Under the pieces are notes generated by a model. That model was given only the letters and a program-made list of their open reading frames with translations. It did not search any database and was not told the DNA's origin. This document shows positions 5,813 to 7,420 of a DNA stretch of 7,420 nucleotides, one piece after another. How positions within the stretch are numbered: the stretch's first letter is position 1; every line of letters begins with the position of its first letter. This DNA comes from an uncultured Clostridium sp. (lineage in GTDB: Bacteria; Bacillota_A; Clostridia; TANB77; CAG-508), in contig CAJKKA010000079.1 of assembly GCA_905200315.1 (NCBI GenBank), positions 1 through 7,420 of the forward strand, read 5' to 3'. A program made the translations under genes and the position numbers.

Positions 5813-7363
5813 TTAAACTATTTTTGTAGTGAAATCTTCTATATTCCAAACATCATCAACTACATCGCTGTAGAATTCTGGCTCATGGCAAACTAAAAGA
5901 ACTGTCCCTTTAAATTCTTTTATTGCTTTTTTAAGCTCATCTTTAGCTTCTACATCTAAGTGGTTTGTAGGTTCGTCAAGAACTAAGAAGTTTATGTCTT
6001 TTAACATTAATTTACATAATCTAACTTTTGCTGCTTCTCCCCCACTTAAAACTCTAACTTGACTTGTTATATGTTCAGTAGTAAGACCACATTTAGCAAG
6101 TGCTTGTCTAACTTCGTAGTTAGTTAATACAGGGTATTCTTGCCATACATCATCTAATGCAGTATTGTAGTTATCCATTGAACTTTCTTGTTCGAAATAT
6201 CCAACTTCTAAGTAATCACCTAATTCAACTTGACCATCAAATGGTTTTGTCATTCCAAGTAAAGTTCTTAGAAGTGTTGATTTACCTATACCATTCATCC
6301 CTTTAAGAGCTATTTTTTGTCCTCTTTCTAATTGGAAGTTTAATGGTTTAGTTAATGGTTCATTATATCCTAACACTAAATCTTTAGTTTCGAATATTAT
6401 TCTCGCTGCTGCTCTAGCATTTCTAAAGTTGAATGTTGGTTTTAATTTTTCTTTTGGTCTTTCTAAGATTTCCATCTTATCAAGTATTTTTTGTCTTGAG
6501 TTTGCCATACCTCTAGTTGCAACTCTCGCTTTGTTTCTTGCTACGAAATCTTCAAGTTTCTTTCTTTCTTCTAATTGTTTTTCGTAAGCACTTTCTTCTT
6601 GTCTTTTCTTAATATCTCTAAGTCTTACAAATTCATCGTAGTTACCTTTGTATCTTGTAAGCTCAGCATTTTCTATATGGTAAATTACATTACATGTATT
6701 GTTTATAAAGTCTGTGTCGTGTGATACAAGAATGAAGCTGTTTTCGTATTCTTGTAAATATCTTGTAAGCCATACTATATGCTCTTCATCTAAGTGGTTT
6801 GTAGGCTCGTCAAGGATTAATATTGTTGGACTTTCTAATAATAATTTAGTAAGAAGTACTTTTGTTCTTTGACCTCCACTTAAATCAGTTACGTCTCTAT
6901 CAAGACCTATTTCCCCTAATCCTAAACCATTAGCAACCTCTTGGATTTTTGCATCTATTGTATAGAATCCACTGTTTTCTAATATAGTTTGTATTTCAGC
7001 AGTTTCTTCAAGAAGTTTATTCATTTGTTCTTCGTCTGCTTCACCCATTAGGTCATACATTTTTAACATTTCTTGTTCTAATTCGAACATGTTTTTGAAC
7101 GCATCTCTTAATACGTCTCTTATTGTCATTCCTTTTTCTAAAACAGCATGCTGATCTAAATAACCAACTGTTGCTCTTGATGACCATTTTATATTACCTG
7201 CATCTGGCATTAATTTTTTTGTTATTATATTTAAGAAACTAGATTTTCCTTCTCCATTAGCACCTACAAGAGCTATATGTTCTCCCTTTTTAAGTCTAAA
7301 AGATACATTTTCTAGTATTGTTCTCGCTCCAAAACCATGACTAACATTTTCTACTACTAGCAT
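5813..7363 (-). CDS. yfmM: ABC-F family ATPase, YfmM-like
   Basis: This 516-residue cytoplasmic protein has two ATP-binding cassettes and no membrane segment, as expected of ABC-F translation factors that act at the ribosome E site. First cassette: Walker A GANGEGKS (34-41), Q71, signature LSGGQ (161-165), Walker B ILILDEPTNH (181-190), H215. The inter-domain linker, rich in charged helices, is about 240-320 and includes DFVARNKARVATRGM. Second cassette: GMNGIGKS (355-362), LSGGE (439-443), VLDEPTNHLD (461-470), H493. All catalytic residues are present. Length and sequence match B. subtilis YfmM, one of the housekeeping ABC-F proteins, much better than the Vga/Lsa/OptrA resistance types. The symbol is by resemblance, not proven orthology. 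ATG 7361-7363 follows AGAGG at seven bases. The Lit gene lies 26 nt downstream and is probably co-transcribed. Confidence 0.92.
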   Translation of the reverse strand: MLVVENVSHGFGARTILENVSFRLKKGEHIALVGANGEGKSSFLNIITKKLMPDAGNIKWSSRATVGYLDQHAVLEKGMTIRDVLRDAFKNMFELEQEMLKMYDLMGEADEEQMNKLLEETAEIQTILENSGFYTIDAKIQEVANGLGLGEIGLDRDVTDLSGGQRTKVLLTKLLLESPTILILDEPTNHLDEEHIVWLTRYLQEYENSFILVSHDTDFINNTCNVIYHIENAELTRYKGNYDEFVRLRDIKKRQEESAYEKQLEERKKLEDFVARNKARVATRGMANSRQKILDKMEILERPKEKLKPTFNFRNARAAARIIFETKDLVLGYNEPLTKPLNFQLERGQKIALKGMNGIGKSTLLRTLLGMTKPFDGQVELGDYLEVGYFEQESSMDNYNTALDDVWQEYPVLTNYEVRQALAKCGLTTEHITSQVRVLSGGEAAKVRLCKLMLKDINFLVLDEPTNHLDVEAKDELKKAIKEFKGTVLLVCHEPEFYSDVVDDVWNIEDFTTKIV

Positions 7364-7375
7364 TTATCCACCTCT
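7364..7375 (-). promoter_or_regulatory. Ribosome binding site of the ABC-F gene
   Basis: AGAGGTGG on the minus strand (7368-7375) precedes the ATG closely, with AGAGG seven bases away. It supports the chosen start. Confidence 0.7.
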
Positions 7376-7404
7376 TATAAATTTTATTTGTTTACATCTA
7401 TACT

Positions 7405-7410
7405 ATTATA
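7405..7410 (-). promoter_or_regulatory. Possible -10 element for the ABC-F / Lit transcript
   Basis: A perfect TATAAT on the minus strand lies about 42 bases before the ABC-F start. Its -35 partner would lie beyond the right edge, so the promoter cannot be confirmed here. Confidence 0.35.
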
Positions 7411-7420
7411 TTTGATTTTT

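Noticed and set aside
5813..7363. ABC-F protein as an antibiotic-resistance (ribosome protection) determinant.
   Set aside because: The sequence closely follows the YfmM housekeeping type, and I see no long extended interdomain loop typical of Vga, Lsa or OptrA proteins.

Overview
The window looks like AT-rich Firmicute DNA, most likely Clostridia and possibly a Peptostreptococcaceae-type gut anaerobe. Supporting signs are strongly A/T-biased codons, AGGAG-type ribosome binding sites, TTG starts, a Gram-positive lipoprotein transacylase (Lit) and an ABC-F protein closely resembling Bacillus YfmM. The exception is roughly the first 60 bases: 34 of 60 are G/C, against 14 of the next 60. On the + strand they read like the C-terminal end of an unrelated protein, so the left edge looks like a junction with foreign DNA or a chimeric assembly end.

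Layout from right to left. (i) A minus-strand pair: an ABC-F ATPase (5813-7363), then 26 nt later a four-helix membrane protein of the Lit/TIGR01906 family (5142-5786). (ii) A bidirectional hairpin terminator (5003-5049) that also ends the convergent plus-strand gene for a small eight-cysteine protein (4736-4999, PF04071-like). (iii) A 102-bp divergent promoter region (4634-4735) with short direct repeats. (iv) A second minus-strand pair: a 1270-residue protein (821-4633), then only 9 nt later a coiled-coil protein (809-811 start) that runs to the left edge.

The unusual part is pair (iv). The large protein has about seven and a half Sel1 repeats, a very acidic linker, a segment that looks like a RelE/ParE fold, a complete SF1 (UvrD-like) helicase core with motifs I to VI, and a C-terminal TPR-like region. 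No nuclease domain is visible. The tightly coupled coiled-coil protein is the obvious candidate partner. The repeat scaffold, toxin-like domain, nucleic-acid motor and coiled-coil partner together suggest a possible stress or anti-phage module, but that is inference. The flanking genes look like ordinary chromosomal genes. No tRNA, rRNA, CRISPR array or insertion sequence was seen, and no stretch over 300 bases lacks a gene.
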